Shown here one piece after another: positions 1 to 12,237 of a stretch of DNA of 64,000 nucleotides. The DNA lies in NCBI GenBank assembly GCA_023525975.1, contig CM042021.1, positions 106,003,501 through 106,067,500 on the forward strand, in the 5' to 3' direction. How positions within the stretch are numbered: the first letter of the stretch is position 1; each line of letters opens with the position of its first letter. Under the pieces are notes generated by a model. The model searched no databases and had not been told where the DNA came from. It worked only from the letters and a program-made list of their open reading frames with translations. Origin of the DNA: Smallanthus sonchifolius. Its lineage: Eukaryota > Streptophyta > Magnoliopsida > Asterales > Asteraceae. A program made the position numbers and the translations under genes.

Positions 1-2273
1 TCCATCCTATGGCCCATATCTGTACTACCGTTGGCTTGAAAGTTTCAAGTTAAGGATTTGCAAGTTTAACGTTTATCATGTTGTGTTCATTTACTCACAT
101 ACATATATGATTCTCTTGTTTTAGAATTGTTTGAAAACGTCTTTTAATGTGTGCCAACGCGTACATGTTTCCCCCAAAACGATTTGAATAAAGTGGGGCT
201 ATGAAGTCTCACCTTGAAAGCTAGACGAGATAAGAAACTTGAACGAATAGACGAGATGAATCACGGACCAGACCCTAAACAAATAAATAAACTAGTTTTA
301 GGGTAGGTTCGATGGTTACGAGTGTTAGATAGGCGGTTCGGGTCATAAGATTAAGAATTAGTTGCAAAAATAGAGTTTTAGTTGATTTTCAAATTTGGAC
401 AGCAAAGTAGCTGAACAGAAACGGGATTGTTAAAAATATCAAACGATGTCTAAAAATTATGAAATTTTACAGGGAATTAGTTTAAGTCGTTCCGAAGAAG
501 TTTCGTTTAGAAAGTTTTTCCATTTGAGACTCGGATCATAGCCAAAATAGTCCAACAAGACAGAAGGTACTGAAAAAGGTTTCTGTCCTGTTTTAGCTAC
601 TACGGAGTCATACTTTTGAATTAGAAAACGATCCAATTATGGTTGGAAAGGAAAGTCGACGAAATACGTCGTGGAAATTGAGTTTGATCTGTTTAGATTA
701 GTTATGGTCAAGTTACGCTCAGTTAAATTCAGCACAGTTTCTGTCCAAAATCAATGGTTGCACTTAAGGGGTGCGTTTAGGGTTTTAAGATTACCGAACA
801 CGCAAATAAAAATTAGACGAATGTTATTATGTTATTATAATACAAAATATAATCAGATTAGGTTAGCCAAAATGTCCCGTGTCACCACTCTAGCCATGAT
901 ATTCACAGAAGCGTTTTGGAGAATCACAGAATGCAATCGGCATAGCCGACACGAGCAAGCGGATTCTATATTTAATTAGCGTGTGATTTCATATAAGTGA
1001 TAATATAGAATACATAACATGTTTTAAGTTAGCAAGAACATACTAAAGCATCGGCATAGCCACTTTTGCAATAGTTGTCTTGAGGATTCGCAGAATGCGA
1101 CGGCATAGCCGCCATTGCAAACGGGATCCTTTGTTTGTTAGTTGGTGATGTTAGCTTGATTTATTAGTTTGATTAAGATTATTAGAGGGTTTTTAGGGCT
1201 GAGGTTTCACATGATCAAGTAATCATGGATAGAAAATAGAAAAAGATTGAGGGGATGAAGAAAGAATAAAATAAAAAGACGGTATTCAACTTCGGAGGGT
1301 TACTTACTTGTTTGATCTTCAAACTCTTGAAATCCTCTAAGGGATTTTTGAAATCGTCAAGGTTGGGAAGGGATTTCCCAACTTAGGAGGGGTTGGGAGT
1401 GTTTGAGGGAGAATTAGCAAAGAAAACAAGATCCTAAGCCTCCTATTTATACTAATGGTTGAAGGGGTGTAAATTTGGAATGTCTTGGAAAGCAATTTAG
1501 GGTTTTAGGGCCCTCAAATCTACGAAATTTTCCTCAATGGGGCTGGGTTTTTCATGATTTCTTGCTTGGGCTAGGTCCAAGAGTAGGTGGGTTGGGTCCT
1601 ACCTTGATCCGGTTGAGTTCGCGCTTTCGAAAATTGCGATTTTAAGCATTTCTAAGCGAAATTGGCAAATGTTTTCAACATTAAAGTTGATTTTCATAAG
1701 AAAAAGATTATGTTTAGCTAAAAACATTTAAGTTAAAGTTACGTTATTCGCGTATAGTAGTTGGCGATCGGTGGGCGAGAAAACAGACTTTTTGATCGTT
1801 TTTCGAATTTCAGGATTTATTTAAGGAAAGTTTTGCAAACAAACTTTGTTTTAATTAAAGAAATGAATATTTTAAACATTTAAAACATAAATTAATGTCA
1901 TGTTAAACGATTTGTCGGTCGTGGACGGTACGTAGTTAACGACGGTTTAAAAGGCGAACGATCGCACGAAAGTACTAACTAGTACTTTTAAGCATCAATT
2001 CACATTGAATGGGTTGTAAGAACATGTTTGAGATGTATGGGGGTGGTTCATGTGTATTTAATGTGTCATAAAGATCAATTAAGTCTACGTGCGATCCATG
2101 AATCAATCACAGATAAGTATAAGTCTTTGAAATCAAGCATAAACGTAATGTTTCACATGTGAACTAGTATTGTAACAACGTCTGAATAGGATTTCAAGTA
2201 AAATGAAATGTCATGCGGATTTTCATTGATAAGTCTAGAATGAGTACAAGTAGTGAAAATCAGAAGTGTCACA
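1..2273 (-). mobile_element. TE-A: partial LTR, running off the left edge
   Basis: The block ends at 2273 with TGTCACA, which on the minus strand is an LTR start (TGTGACAC), and it cuts the integrase of element H at that point. On the minus strand it runs toward position 1. It contains a donor-like GTGAG at 212 followed by the GGGG-GAAACATG motif (about 165-200), shared with the 3' halves of the other large LTRs, so the missing part should be the LTR end. Three GGCATAGCC palindromes lie at 937-1113. The second target duplication is outside the window, so I cannot say whether this is solo or part of a full element. Short ORFs here look like chance. Family Ty3/gypsy is inferred from the shared module. 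Confidence 0.7.
937..1113. repeat. Cluster of three GGC-ATA-GCC hyphenated palindromes
   Basis: TCGGC-ATA-GCCGA at 937-949, TCGGC-ATA-GCC at 1051-1061 and CGGC-ATA-GCCG at about 1101-1111 share arms and a fixed 3-bp ATA spacer. The DNA between them also repeats loosely (GCAGAATGC or ATGCAAT nearby). They lie inside the LTR of TE-A, comparable with palindrome clusters in other LTRs of the window. Confidence 0.7.
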
Positions 2274-2470
2274 ACCAATCCTTTCGGTCCGCCCGAATGT
2301 TTTTTTGTAAAATATCTTTGATTTGCCAATTGGACACTTCCACTTGTCCGCTTGTTTGAGGATGGTAAAGAGTTGCTATTCTATGATCCATGCCATACAG
2401 TTTTAGTAATTTTCCAAATTTAAAATTTTTGAAATGAGATCCCCCATCACTTATGATGACACGGGGGATA
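2274..2470 (-). pseudogene. Integrase core fragment of element H (C-terminal side)
   Basis: On the minus strand this stretch reads as a gypsy integrase core in one frame: a GIPRVIISD-GGSHF block containing the second catalytic Asp (minus strand, from about 2469), then YHPQTSGQVE-SN with the catalytic Glu, ending at the DW of the next helix where TE-A interrupts. It matches the type of integrase whose first half lies at 49281-49746. I infer both are parts of one Athila/Tat-like pol gene split by TE-B. Between the halves about 20 residues of the family are missing, so some DNA was lost at the left junction. Confidence 0.75.
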
Positions 2471-5043
2471 CCAAACCGGGCATCTTACAATTGGGTCTAA
2501 TCACTGGGTATTCTCATCAAAAACTCGTTTTTATTATAAAAACAATCAGCGTAAGTCTTCTTTAAAATAATTTTATCTTTAAACTCGTTATCGATCGAAA
2601 CCTTACCTTACGATTGTATGCACACCAATCCGAGTAGCACCACTCCCAAGCCAAGATACCCCGTCATGTAATCCCACATGCAAAACAATCTAACGTACAT
2701 ACAAAGTCAGCTACGGTGAGTGAGTTCTAACAGTTATATTAACAGAAAGTAATTCTGTCACGAAAGTCATTTAATTGAACTCAGGACACTACGGTCCTTT
2801 ACAAATTGGTCTGCCGTTTATCGACATATTGATACCCCACGTTACCCACGATAACCCTTAAGGGTTCCACCACCCAAGACTCACCCCGTACCCATATCCC
2901 CGTAAATTTCTCCGACATGGACAAAACTTACCATTCTACTAACATGTAGTTTACCACACGTATCCACACGAAATCCAGTTAGACCAACCAACCCCTAGAC
3001 ATAACCGGATTAGCCCTAACAAAGACTCTCACAAGGGCCACTACACATCAGTCGTAAACATGACCTCGTTCCAACACCACGAACAATCAATTGCTTAACA
3101 TCGAAGCAATAACATCACCACACCATAATTATCAATTAACACTTGCATGCAATTTAAATCAAACAAAAATGCACACAATAATTACCTTTGAAGGATTTTA
3201 CTCTCCTCGTCACAGCTGCCCTCGTCAGGGTTTTCGTCATATCCCAAGCTCATCACTGCCCCCCAAGGCCCTTGTCATGTTTAGTGACCACCCGAAGGAC
3301 CCCGTCCTTCATATCGTCATATGTCGTGTCACATTGACAATGACGCCACTACACACACAACATCAAGCAAGTAAAACATAACAGTACACTAGCATTTACC
3401 ATGACCCGTTAACTAAACACGAACCACATACGTGCTCCCGTGTTAACACATCTTAGATATACCCTCCACACGTCAAAATCCATTACCCGACCGGTCGTGT
3501 ATAGGTCATTACACGACACACAAACATCACACTAACTTCTAGCCCGCACGACCTAAGGACCCCACATGGACCAATAATTTCTTTTTATAGTATTAAAGTT
3601 ATAAACCTTTCCGGTTTACCCAAACCTCTTAACACGTTTAATTAACAAATTCAAACACACGAGTATGCACGATAGCCCCAAAACAGTAAAATTAGTAAAG
3701 AGGGGATTAGAAACTCACTGATTACTAGGAATCCAAGTCCTTGCCCTGCAACTCGTACTTCGTCCTCGGAATCTGAACGTGTTAATCGTTAGATTACGTG
3801 ATCAGAACACGTTCTAAGCGTACGTCGAATACGCATAAATATAAATGAACTCTGACACTCGTCTCGTCATCTCAACGTCCCTTCCCCACGAAACCCTAGT
3901 TTCACGCATTCACCCGAACTGGGTCATCCTTGACTCGTTGTAGCTCGTATACTCGAACTGGGTTACAAGCATGCATGTACGTGACCATGCAAACCCTAAT
4001 CTCATGAGCATACGTGTATTCGAACCAGTTTCCTTTCATGCACGCGTGCCATGCAACATGTTTAAACCGTAACCGGTGTTCTCCGGTTTCCCCGTCTTGT
4101 CTCACCATACCACTCATCCCCTCATTGTCCTCGTCTCCCCCTTCGTACCATGCTATCCTTATCACCATCATGTGTCTTGTCTTCCTCTTCGGGCGAACCC
4201 TAACCGACTAGTACCACAGCTACCATCCCCAATGGGCTCCACTCGCCATCCCATACACAACCTCCGTACTCCGTCGTTCATCGCGATAATGCATCACTAC
4301 CAACACAGCCATCACCGGCTGCCGACCCCTCCTTGTCGTGCCCTCACGCCCATCTCCTCTCTTTCTCTATTTCCTTCTTCATGGCGACCGACTACTCTAA
4401 CACCACCGTCACATGTTGTAACCGCTACCACCACTGTCCGCTTCTCTTTAGCCGACCCTTACCACCAATACCGAACACCACCAGAATTTTTCATGGTCGC
4501 CGCTGTCTGTTGTACCCCACCCCCATCGTCGTCATCTTCTTCTTCGATCACAACGAACAAGAACCAATGCACAAATCTCTGCTACTAAAGTAAACTGAAC
4601 ACGTAAATAGAGAAAGGATGGGAACGAGTATTACCTGCTTGCGTTTCGGAGTCACCTTGCCGGACCACCTCCTCATCGCCATCCCTCCCTCCTTGCGTGT
4701 TTCTCCCAGCTGTCGCACACAACCCCCTAGGCCGATTATGGCCTAGGGTTTTAGCATATTGGGTTTTAATACTCTTAAAAGTTCCATCCGGGCCCCTCCT
4801 AAATCGTTAAGTGACCTCCTAGTCCAAATTATTCGTAAAAGGGTTAATTGGGTCTTCTAGTTTCTATCAATTAAAGTTTTACGTGAAAATCCTCATTAAC
4901 CCTGACATTAAGAGAGACTCTGGTCATTTATTGATGCAAACACGCCCCATAGGTGACAAACCTTGCTAGTTATTTTTCCAAATTAAGATTCGGGTCGTCC
5001 ACTAACCCGAACCATTAGTTTTCTGGATATCTGGGATATTACA
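2471..5043 (-). mobile_element. TE-B: 3' LTR (minus-strand element)
   Basis: This block is homologous to 47334-49280 in the same orientation. On the minus strand it starts TGTAATATCC at 5043, directly after a purine-rich tract (5044-5061), so it is the 3' LTR. At the other end it stops at CCAAACCGGGCATC, lacking the terminal TGTAAGAC seen in the partner, so the tip was lost together with some of H. It has about 655 bp (around 2734-3388) that the partner LTR lacks. Short plus-strand ORFs (for example 4076-4588) are pyrimidine-rich and have no recognisable domain; I treat them as chance. Confidence 0.85.
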
Positions 5044-5061
5044 AGTCCACCCCCCTTAAAA
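5044..5061 (-). other. Polypurine tract of TE-B
   Basis: The minus strand reads TTTTAAGGGGGGTGGACT immediately before the LTR start TGTAATATCC. Such a purine tract primes plus-strand DNA synthesis in LTR elements. It fixes the orientation of TE-B. Confidence 0.8.
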
Positions 5062-6369
5062 GAGGATTCGTCCTCCGATCCTTCGTTGACTCATCCTTCT
5101 GTTCCAACTGATGCCTCCAAGCCCCTTTGGAGCCAGTCATTTACTTTCGTACTCATTGTTCTTGTCACTTTACTTTATAACTTAGCCACCCTCCTTAGTG
5201 TTCAAGGGACTCTCCTTTATTGCCCGCTTTCAACTTTGTGGCTTGTATATTTCACTTACACCTTCCCTTCTTTCTCGTATTCCCGTCATTACTTAAACTG
5301 CACAACCCTGTCCATTGTCCGCTTGCGTTGTTACTTTTCTATTCAGTTCACGGGCACATATGTCGTCATTCCTTGTATAGCCATGATGATCTCATCATTT
5401 TGACGTCCATCCCTAAGTAAGGCTTCCTACCTATCATGACTAAAAACATTCATTACTCCCTCGCAGTGGAGTCGTCATGCTTCTCCTTCCGTGCTTTGTT
5501 CGCCATCTAGCGATGATCCCTCAAAGCTCAGGCATCTTGGCCTTAATCATAAAGGTACTTCACCTGTCCTTCTTTGATGACCTACAAAAGCTTGTGTGAA
5601 GCTCCTCCCAGTTTCTAACATCACAACCTGCCTCTACCAAGACACTTCTTTACTTCGTTATCATGTGTCCAATACGCCCCCTTAAGTATGCACATAGACT
5701 CAACACTAGGGTTATCTTCATCAGCTCTCGATGTTTCTCATAAGCTCACATACCACCGTTACGTTGCCTTAACAGTCCGCCATCTGCTTTAACCGATGCT
5801 CCACAGGAGCCCGCCTTAAATTAGTCATATGTTTACCAACTTAGACATTTCCTTTCCAAGGACTTATGTGCTACCCTGCACTTGTCCTCCCTTCATTTCA
5901 CTTTCCTTGTCATTGCTCTATCACCACTAGACCACCAACCGCGTCTCATTCATAAGGTGTGAACACAAAGTCCGTCATAGTATAAGCCCCCGCTATCTAT
6001 CATCTCGTTCTGAAAGAACGTCACCGCCCTTCTGTCAACATACGTCGACCAAATCCTTCATACAGAATGCATCCTCAAAGGCTATCATGTCACATCGTCT
6101 CTCGACGTTGAAGTCTCTAGTGTCATAAATCTGGTCACACCACAATATCTACGAATCAAACGTTCATGCAAACGAGTTCTGCACCATATTCCCAAATTTT
6201 CGTCTATTGGATTCGCGCTCTCAAGTTCCGAGATATGAGCATAGGAATCTCATAAGAGCACCTCGTCGATCGTCTGGAAAAATGTCAAATCACCTTGCAC
6301 TTCCTCGATACGTCAAATGTTGAGAAAAACATCAAAGAAGAAGTACTCTACCCGAGTACACACTACGCT
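5062..6369 (-). mobile_element. TE-B internal region, left part, no recognisable gene
   Basis: About 1.3 kb between the TE-B polypurine tract and the insertion site of TE-C. I see no gag or pol motif on either strand. The ORF at 5086-5403 (plus) is hydrophobic and lies antisense to the element; no family is recognised. This is probably decayed internal sequence of TE-B, whose other parts are at 22099-22149 and 34147-35912. Confidence 0.55.
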
Positions 6370-7373
6370 CTTACTGATGTCGTCCAGAATGGGTATATAA
6401 AAACTAACAAAACCTAACCTAGACTCCTAAGTAATAAGATTGAATACCTATGAACTAAACCGCACTGACATGTACGTGTACCTATCGAGTGTAGCACAGC
6501 TTAACAGTAAACCGGATTATCAAACCCTAGAGACACTACGATAACAAAACTAGACTCTAACTCGGACTAAAGATTGATTTAAGGGGGGTTGACTACACTA
6601 AAGATTAACTAGTAATGCAGCAAACAAGTTCGAATATAGCTATCGAAGGAAAGTACAAAGGAAATAATCAGAGATGGGAAGAATACTACCTAGGTCGGAA
6701 TCCTACTTGCAAAGCACAACTTCTACCGGTTCTGGAAACTATGATGGATCTGGGTTTCTAAAGGAAACAGTTCTAGACTACCTAGTGAATCCCTAATCAC
6801 TCTCAGGGTGTCACCAACTAAGGAACCTAAATATGTAATAACTCACCAGATAGTGGATTACCTTTCGGTCTCTCCAACAATGACAATGTACCCAAATAGA
6901 CAGATCACTTTTCAGACTCACTGTCCAAAATACATTCGAAGAATGCACGGGGTAATCTCAAGATAACAACTATGACTTAGAATAGCAACAATCACTAGAC
7001 ACTTAAACCAACTTCCTCTCAGACAGTTGACACTCGGATCACTAATGACGAATACTAAACGACTATCTCTCACTTCTCGGGTATTGAGACATGATACACA
7101 CTCAGATCTAATGACTCTCAATCACAACTCCTATGGCTACTATGTCACACCCCGACCGATGGCGGAATCATCGGGGCGGGACATGTGAGACTGTTCATAG
7201 CACATGGTTGACTAAATTGAAATATATTAAAGTCAAATTTGCATTTCAAATAATCTAAGTACAAAACCAATTTCAAACAAGATACATAAAATAATTCATA
7301 AAGTTCTTGATTTAAATTGCTAAGCCCAAATCCTATGTTGAACACGTCTTGAATCAATCTCACATATTGGGGC

Positions 7374-7842
7374 CTGAAACATGAATAAAATAAAGTCAAC
7401 TAAAAAGTTGGTGAGTATAACACAGTTGTATATAGATAGCATATAGATGAAAACAAATCCTTTACAAAACATGATAAAATAAGGCATTTATGGGGAGCAG
7501 CTATTGTGTAACCAAATGTACAATCAAACCTTGTAACTAGCATGCAAAACAAATGTGTTGTCGGTTTCAATCACCGCGTACCATGGGTTGGTTTGTCAGA
7601 CTCAATAGATCTATCATTGAAAACCGTCGGCTTGTATAGTTAATGATTGCACATAAGAGCATACAAAGGTTAGCACACCTAGCACTCGGGCACAAAGCTC
7701 AAATTTTTGTACACATGTATGTAAATAGGATTTTTGCACTTGTGTTGTTTGCGTAAATGTAAATGTGAAATGTGTAATGAGTATAGAGTTCATGTTCCAC
7801 CCCAAACGTGTAAAAGAGTAAAAAGGGGTTGTGAATACTCAC
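7374..7842 (-). other. Intron-like module in TE-D LTR
   Basis: On the minus strand, CCAA-GTGAGTATTC opens at 7842 and ATGTTTCAG closes at 7374, 469 bp apart. Inside are the shared blocks GGGGTGGAACATG, TGATAGATCTATTG-GTCTGACAAACC and CACCAACTTTTTAGTTGAC, also found in TE-F, TE-G, TE-L and TE-M. Splicing is inferred from these signals only. Confidence 0.5.
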
Positions 7843-8393
7843 TTGGTATGGATGTGAAGCTAACAAGGAAATATACATAGCAAATATGATCCTTGGAATG
7901 CACACTTTAACCTAAGAGTAATGTGTATAGAATCAAATAGATGTACAAAGTTTAAGTCTAAAGTGAAAGTTGAATTTGTATATAAAACTATTGATTTGTA
8001 TTTAAAAAGTATTGAATAAAATATATAAAGTTTGAAGTAAAATATGTATGTAACCATTTGATTAGGTTTGAATTGAATAAATAAATATATAATTGTAGTT
8101 TATGAAATAATGTAAATATTAATTGAAATTAAGTATAAATAAATAAATGATTTTGATTTAAAATGTAAATTAAATAACTAATCATTATTTATAAATTTTG
8201 TAACTTAATTATTTAAAACATCATTTAAATAAATATAAATTTAATTTTTATAAACTTTTCAATAAATTATATTTATGCCAAGATTAAACTTTTAATCCAT
8301 TTTTAAATACAGAACACATATTTTTATAAAATCTGAAACATTTACTGATTAAAATATAAAAATTATAATTCTGTTAAAAAAAATCTGAGTTTC

Positions 8394-8673
8394 ACACGAC
8401 CGTGCCTCGGAAGGGCACGATCGTGCTCAAGCCACGGGCGCGACCGCGCTAGTTGGGGCGCGACCGGGTTGACCAACAGAAGCACAATCTAGACCAGACA
8501 ACAGGCACGACCGTGCCTTGACCAGACACGATCGTGTCTAAGATCTTCAGACACAACAGAGACTAGCCCAGAGGGCATGACAAGGTCTGGACAGGAGGAC
8601 ATGACCGCGCTGCTAATCGGCACGACCGTGCTATACGAGGCACGGCCGCGCTAGATGATTAGCGCGACCGTGT
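8394..8673. repeat. Palindrome cluster 1 in TE-D (GCACGACCGTGC family)
   Basis: Seven or more copies or near copies of a 14-bp unit with 6-bp inverted arms and a 2-bp AC or AT spacer, for example GGCACG-AC-CGTGCC near 8502-8517 and GGGCACG-AT-CGTGC near 8414. Spacing is irregular (20-60 bp). Many variants differ by C-to-T or G-to-A at CpG, as expected from methylated cytosine decay. Confidence 0.8.
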
Positions 8674-9267
8674 CTATCCCAAGTCAGACACGAATTGACA
8701 ATTTCTTGAATTTATAACGATGGAATTGATAGGGCTTTCGATCACAGAGTTATTACGAGTCTAATCATATAAATTAATTGCATGAACATCGTGTTTAAGT
8801 AGGGATTCGATTAAATCTCTTTTTTATAAAGCAAGAGTTCTGATTCGGATTGATTTCTATAATGGAAGCCCAAATTGAATAGGGGCTTTCGATACTGATA
8901 CAGAAAAGAATGAAATAGAGGATTCAATTACCCGGAATAGAACGAATCGATAGAGAATGGTAGGAAGAAATTCTGACGGCGGCAAGCTTGGTTTCCGGTG
9001 ACCTGTGCTGCGGTTCCGAATGTCTCAGCGGCTTCGGATTGATTCAGAGATGGTCTGGAATTGCTTGACTGGATTGCTTGAGAAGATTGAGAGGATTTTG
9101 GGTTCTCCTTGAAATGTCCAAGCGTTTGGAATTTGGTAGAATAAAACCGAAGTGATTTCGAGTAATGGAAATGTTTATTATGTTTGTTAATGTGAATAAA
9201 GCGTGTTAAAGTTACGAATTCGAACGATCGGATGATTAAAGTCACAATTACGATTCGACTGTTACGC

Positions 9268-9393
9268 AGGCGCGACCGTGCCAATATAGGCGCGACCGTG
9301 CCTAAGCACCGGGCGCGATCGTTCCAAAGCAGGTCGCGCGACCGTGCCAAAGCACTTGGCGCGACCGTGCTTATACGAAGCACGACCGTGTCT
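9268..9393. repeat. Palindrome cluster 2 in TE-D
   Basis: Six units in 126 bp: GGCGCG-AC-CGTGCC (three times with small changes), GCGCG-AT-CGTTCC, GGCGCG-AC-CGTGCT and AGCACG-AC-CGTGTC. It lies about 240-370 bp from the LTR start on the minus strand, so in the region where a promoter would be expected. Confidence 0.8.
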
Positions 9394-10166
9394 AATTAGG
9401 GTTTCTTGACATTTTTCAACTTTAGTCCTTGACTTTTCAGATTTGATAAGTTTGAATAAAATAGTTTCTTGTATAGCATTTAAATGTATATAAACCGAGT
9501 AAAACTTACGAATTTGTATAGAATTATTGCATTAAATTTACGGCGAGAAAATAATGAGACATTGCACGAGTATAGAACTTGAAATTGCATTACATTGAAT
9601 TGAAATAGGAATACTAAAATCAGAAATGTTACATACTATTTCTAGCAAACCACAAAAATAATCATAAACCCTAAAGACTATGATCAAGATACTCAAATCA
9701 AACTGGAAGACATCCACAATCAACGCACATAATCATAATCAATCACACATCAAATCAAAGCATACATATTCATCATAATTATCATCAAGAGATCGTTTAC
9801 TGAATCATTAATCCATTATTAGAATCCAAAACCAATAAAAATCATAACTTTACGAAGTATTCATCATAACCTAGGCAGTACCAATGTTTTAGCCTATAAT
9901 CATACTCAAAACAACCATAACATAGGTCTTTAAGCAAAACATAAGTTCAAACATAAAATTCAAGAAGAAAGATTTGAACTTGAAATCAAGAAACGTAAAT
10001 CAAACGAACCCGGACTCCAAAGCTTTCACCTTTTCACTCGATTACTCTTCCAATCGCCCAAAATCGCCGTTGGGTCTTCTCCAGATGGCAGAATATTCGA
10101 ACCCCTCTCCTAATTGCCTTCAAATTCTATTTAATTATCGATTAGGTTTTTTTTGCGGATTTACGG

Positions 10167-10287
10167 GCCTCTCGCGTACCGCGAGAGGTTGGCCTGGGTT
10201 CCTCGCGTACCGCGATGGCCAAATTAGTCAGCGCATTTCAAGAAGTCCTCGCCTACCGCGAGGCATGTATCTCTTTCTCTCGCGTAC
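10167..10287. repeat. CTCGCG-TAC-CGCGAG palindrome cluster in TE-C 3' LTR
   Basis: Four units: CCTCTCGCG-TAC-CGCGAGAGG (9-bp arms), then CCTCGCG-TAC-CGCGA, CCTCGC-CTAC-CGCGAGG and CTCTCGCG-TAC-CGCGAGAG. The spacer TAC is kept in all. The partner LTR has the same cluster at about 21768-21887. Confidence 0.85.
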
Positions 10288-10498
10288 CGCGAGAGACCAA
10301 CTTTCACCATTTTTAAATTTTTAGTCTTGGGCTTCAATCTCTTACTCGGTTTCTTCTGGTTTTCACTTGTAATCTTCACGAGCACCTGTAAACACTTCAA
10401 CAACTCAATAGTATAAAAAAAACGACTCAAAACAATGATAAAACTAGTAAAAAAAACTAAAACAATAGGAATAAAGATGTGTGCTTCGCACTACATCA

Positions 10499-11273
10499 AA
10501 CATCCCCACACTTAACCTTTTTTCGTCCTCGAAAAAGTCTACAATGGAATCATAACTCAGATCTAATCTTAACATTAATCAATTACCAATTAGCCAAAGA
10601 TACTCACGTGTTAAAAAGCAATAATCAGTGTTTCTGTCCGATTAAACCCAAGCACCAACTTTCTAGCCCCCGTAATCTAATTCCATTTTATACAGTTATC
10701 AATTAACCTATGTTACTCACTCTAAAAAGTTACAGCTCTACCTAATCCCGTCTCACGATCATGTCTAGGCACGGGTTAAACCATATAGATTTACCCACCA
10801 CGTTAAACTGAGATTTACTTGTTTAAGAAATTAGATGAAATCATGTATGAATGGTATGATAATGAGCATTAATTCAAGCAAATGAACTTTCGTCTAGAGG
10901 CGTTTAAACCAAGTCACTATCCTGGAAGGTAACATATAGATTAAGTCATATCAGTTAAAGCACATAAGAATTACTTAGGGGTGTTTTGTCCAAGTGGCCA
11001 TCCCGGAAGGTAACACATAAGCAAAACTCATAATTCTAATCAATTAACCAATGAATTATGGACATATGGATGCGGGCGCCACCAAACACGGATTTATTCT
11101 CATAAAAAGAGAATGGTGTGCCAAAAATTTCAAAAACAAATAAATATTATCTTAACATGGTACCTATCACCCTATGTTGACAGTTTCAGTTTTACCGACA
11201 CCCTAAGATGAGTACCCACACGATTTCATGATTTAATTACGTGATTAATCCTAAATAACACTCACAGGCTATT
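10499..11273 (-). mobile_element. TE-C internal non-coding stretch next to its 3' LTR
   Basis: The interval runs from the TE-C polypurine tract (10499-10523) to the insertion of TE-E. Nothing coding is visible. It continues after TE-E at 16670, where poly-T-rich DNA leads back to the end of the protease region near 17500. Confidence 0.6.
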
Positions 11274-11666
11274 TGTTAGGACGTGTTTTTTTAACTGTTG
11301 ATAAAATTATGTATTGTAAAGGGGCGAACTTGATAAGTTCGCATAAGTTCTTACATAGGCGAACTTAACAAGTTCGCCTAAGCATCGTTAGGAGCAAACT
11401 TATTAAGTTCGCCTATGGTGCCATGGGCATTTGTGTTTCCCTCTAAATAGGTGTTTGCATGTCTTAGAGAAAGAGACCTTAGATATTAGAAGTCAAGAAC
11501 AGATCCGAGAGAGCTTGTAAACACTGTTTGTGAGTGAAATACAAAGCGTTTATTTACACTGTGTTGTTGATTGGTTTACACGTTGCACGTTGATCATGGA
11601 TTTCGCACGTTATCACCGTGTCGTACCGCAAGTATAGAGGATCTGTCATGCCCCAAGGGACCTAAA
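11274..11666 (+). repeat. TE-E 5' LTR
   Basis: 393 bp, homologous to 16294-16664, with three AAGTTCGCC palindromes at about 11323-11415. The TATA position reads CTCTAAATAGG here but TATAAATAG in the 3' copy, so this copy's promoter is altered. Confidence 0.92.
11323..11415. repeat. GGCGAACTT-AAC-AAGTTCGCC palindromes, TE-E 5' LTR
   Basis: Three units with 8-9-bp arms and 3-bp spacers (GAT, AAC, ATT), about 30-35 bp apart. Related units recur in the leader (about 11977-12070) and in the 3' LTR (about 16344-16412). Confidence 0.85.
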
Positions 11667-11667
11667 A

Positions 11668-11680
11668 TTGGTATCAGAGC
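11668..11680 (+). other. Primer binding site of TE-E (initiator tRNA-Met)
   Basis: TGGTATCAGAGC starts two bases after the LTR end. This is the usual complement of the 3' end of plant initiator tRNA-Met. Confidence 0.9.
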
Positions 11681-11976
11681 TTTTTCTCTTGATTAGCAGA
11701 AGATTCGTGGTGTTTTCGTGTACAATCAATATCAAATTTCAATGATTTTGAAGAGTTTTTCATCTTTTTCGTGTTCTTGATAAAAATGGAGAAATTTTGA
11801 TTAATTTGGATTGATTTTGGATTTGTTTAAAGAATTTGATCCGATAGAAGTGTTCCTAATCAGTTCCTACACATTCCTACGGTTCAGATTTGTCCAATTT
11901 GATCATATATATCAAAAATCATGATTTTTGGAGGTCTGAGTTCGTGTTTTTTGTTTTCCTGAAAATTCAGCTGTTG

Positions 11977-12070
11977 TAGGCGAACTTGATCATTTAGTTA
12001 CAGGTGAACTTAATCATACGAACTTACCAAGTTCGCTCAAGAAGTTTCAGGCGAACTTACTAAGTTCGCT
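11977..12070. repeat. Palindromes in the TE-E untranslated leader
   Basis: GGCGAACTT-GAT, then CGAACTT-ACC-AAGTTCG and GGCGAACTT-ACT-AAGTTCGC. They use the same arms as in the LTRs but lie some 310-400 bp downstream of the 5' LTR end. The motif therefore occurs both inside and outside the LTR. Confidence 0.75.
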
Positions 12071-12237
12071 TGAGTATTTTTGCGAGAAATTTTTTCTTGT
12101 CCAGATTTTTTAGGAAACATTTATATGCTTATTTTGAATCATTTTTTAGAATATTGAAATTTTTAAAATTTTTGAATTTTCTAAAAAGAGTATTTTGGCG
12201 GGAATTTTTTTTTAGATACCTTCACAATATTTTCAAA

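Larger units (their letters stand above)
7143..9633 (-). mobile_element. TE-D: solo LTR, TSD TACTA
   Basis: The block starts TGTCACACCCCG and ends AATGTTACA, flanked by TACTA at 7138-7142 and 9634-9638. It is a full LTR (2491 bp) of the same family as 61137-63648 and, more distantly, 54585-56857. No internal region or second LTR is present, which is what unequal recombination between two LTRs leaves behind. On the minus strand it contains two clusters of GCACG-AC-CGTGC palindromes and the intron-like module at 7374-7842. The ORF at 8928-9383 (minus) runs through palindromes and has no known domain. Confidence 0.93.
6375..10498 (-). repeat. TE-C 3' LTR, split by TE-D
   Basis: Segments 6375-7142 and 9634-10498 together match 20535-22093 in order. 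The junction is TACTA duplicated around TE-D, while the partner LTR has a single uninterrupted copy near 21225. Next to it, 10499-10523 on the minus strand is a purine tract (GTTAAGTGTGGGGATGTT), the expected 3' priming site. Confidence 0.9.

Noticed and set aside
4076..4588. 170-residue plus-strand ORF, Ser/Pro/His-rich, with a counterpart at 48296-48834
   Set aside because: It lies in the two LTR copies of TE-B, antisense to the element, is biased by C/T-rich sequence, and the counterpart is not colinear in frame.
5086..5403. 105-residue hydrophobic plus-strand ORF as a membrane protein gene
   Set aside because: It lies in decayed TE-B internal DNA on the antisense strand, with T-rich composition giving hydrophobic codons; no start context or family seen.
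8394..9393. Clusters of repeated palindromes resembling a CRISPR array
   Set aside because: Spacing is irregular, units vary, there are no cas genes, and the DNA is plant LTR sequence present in three separate insertions.
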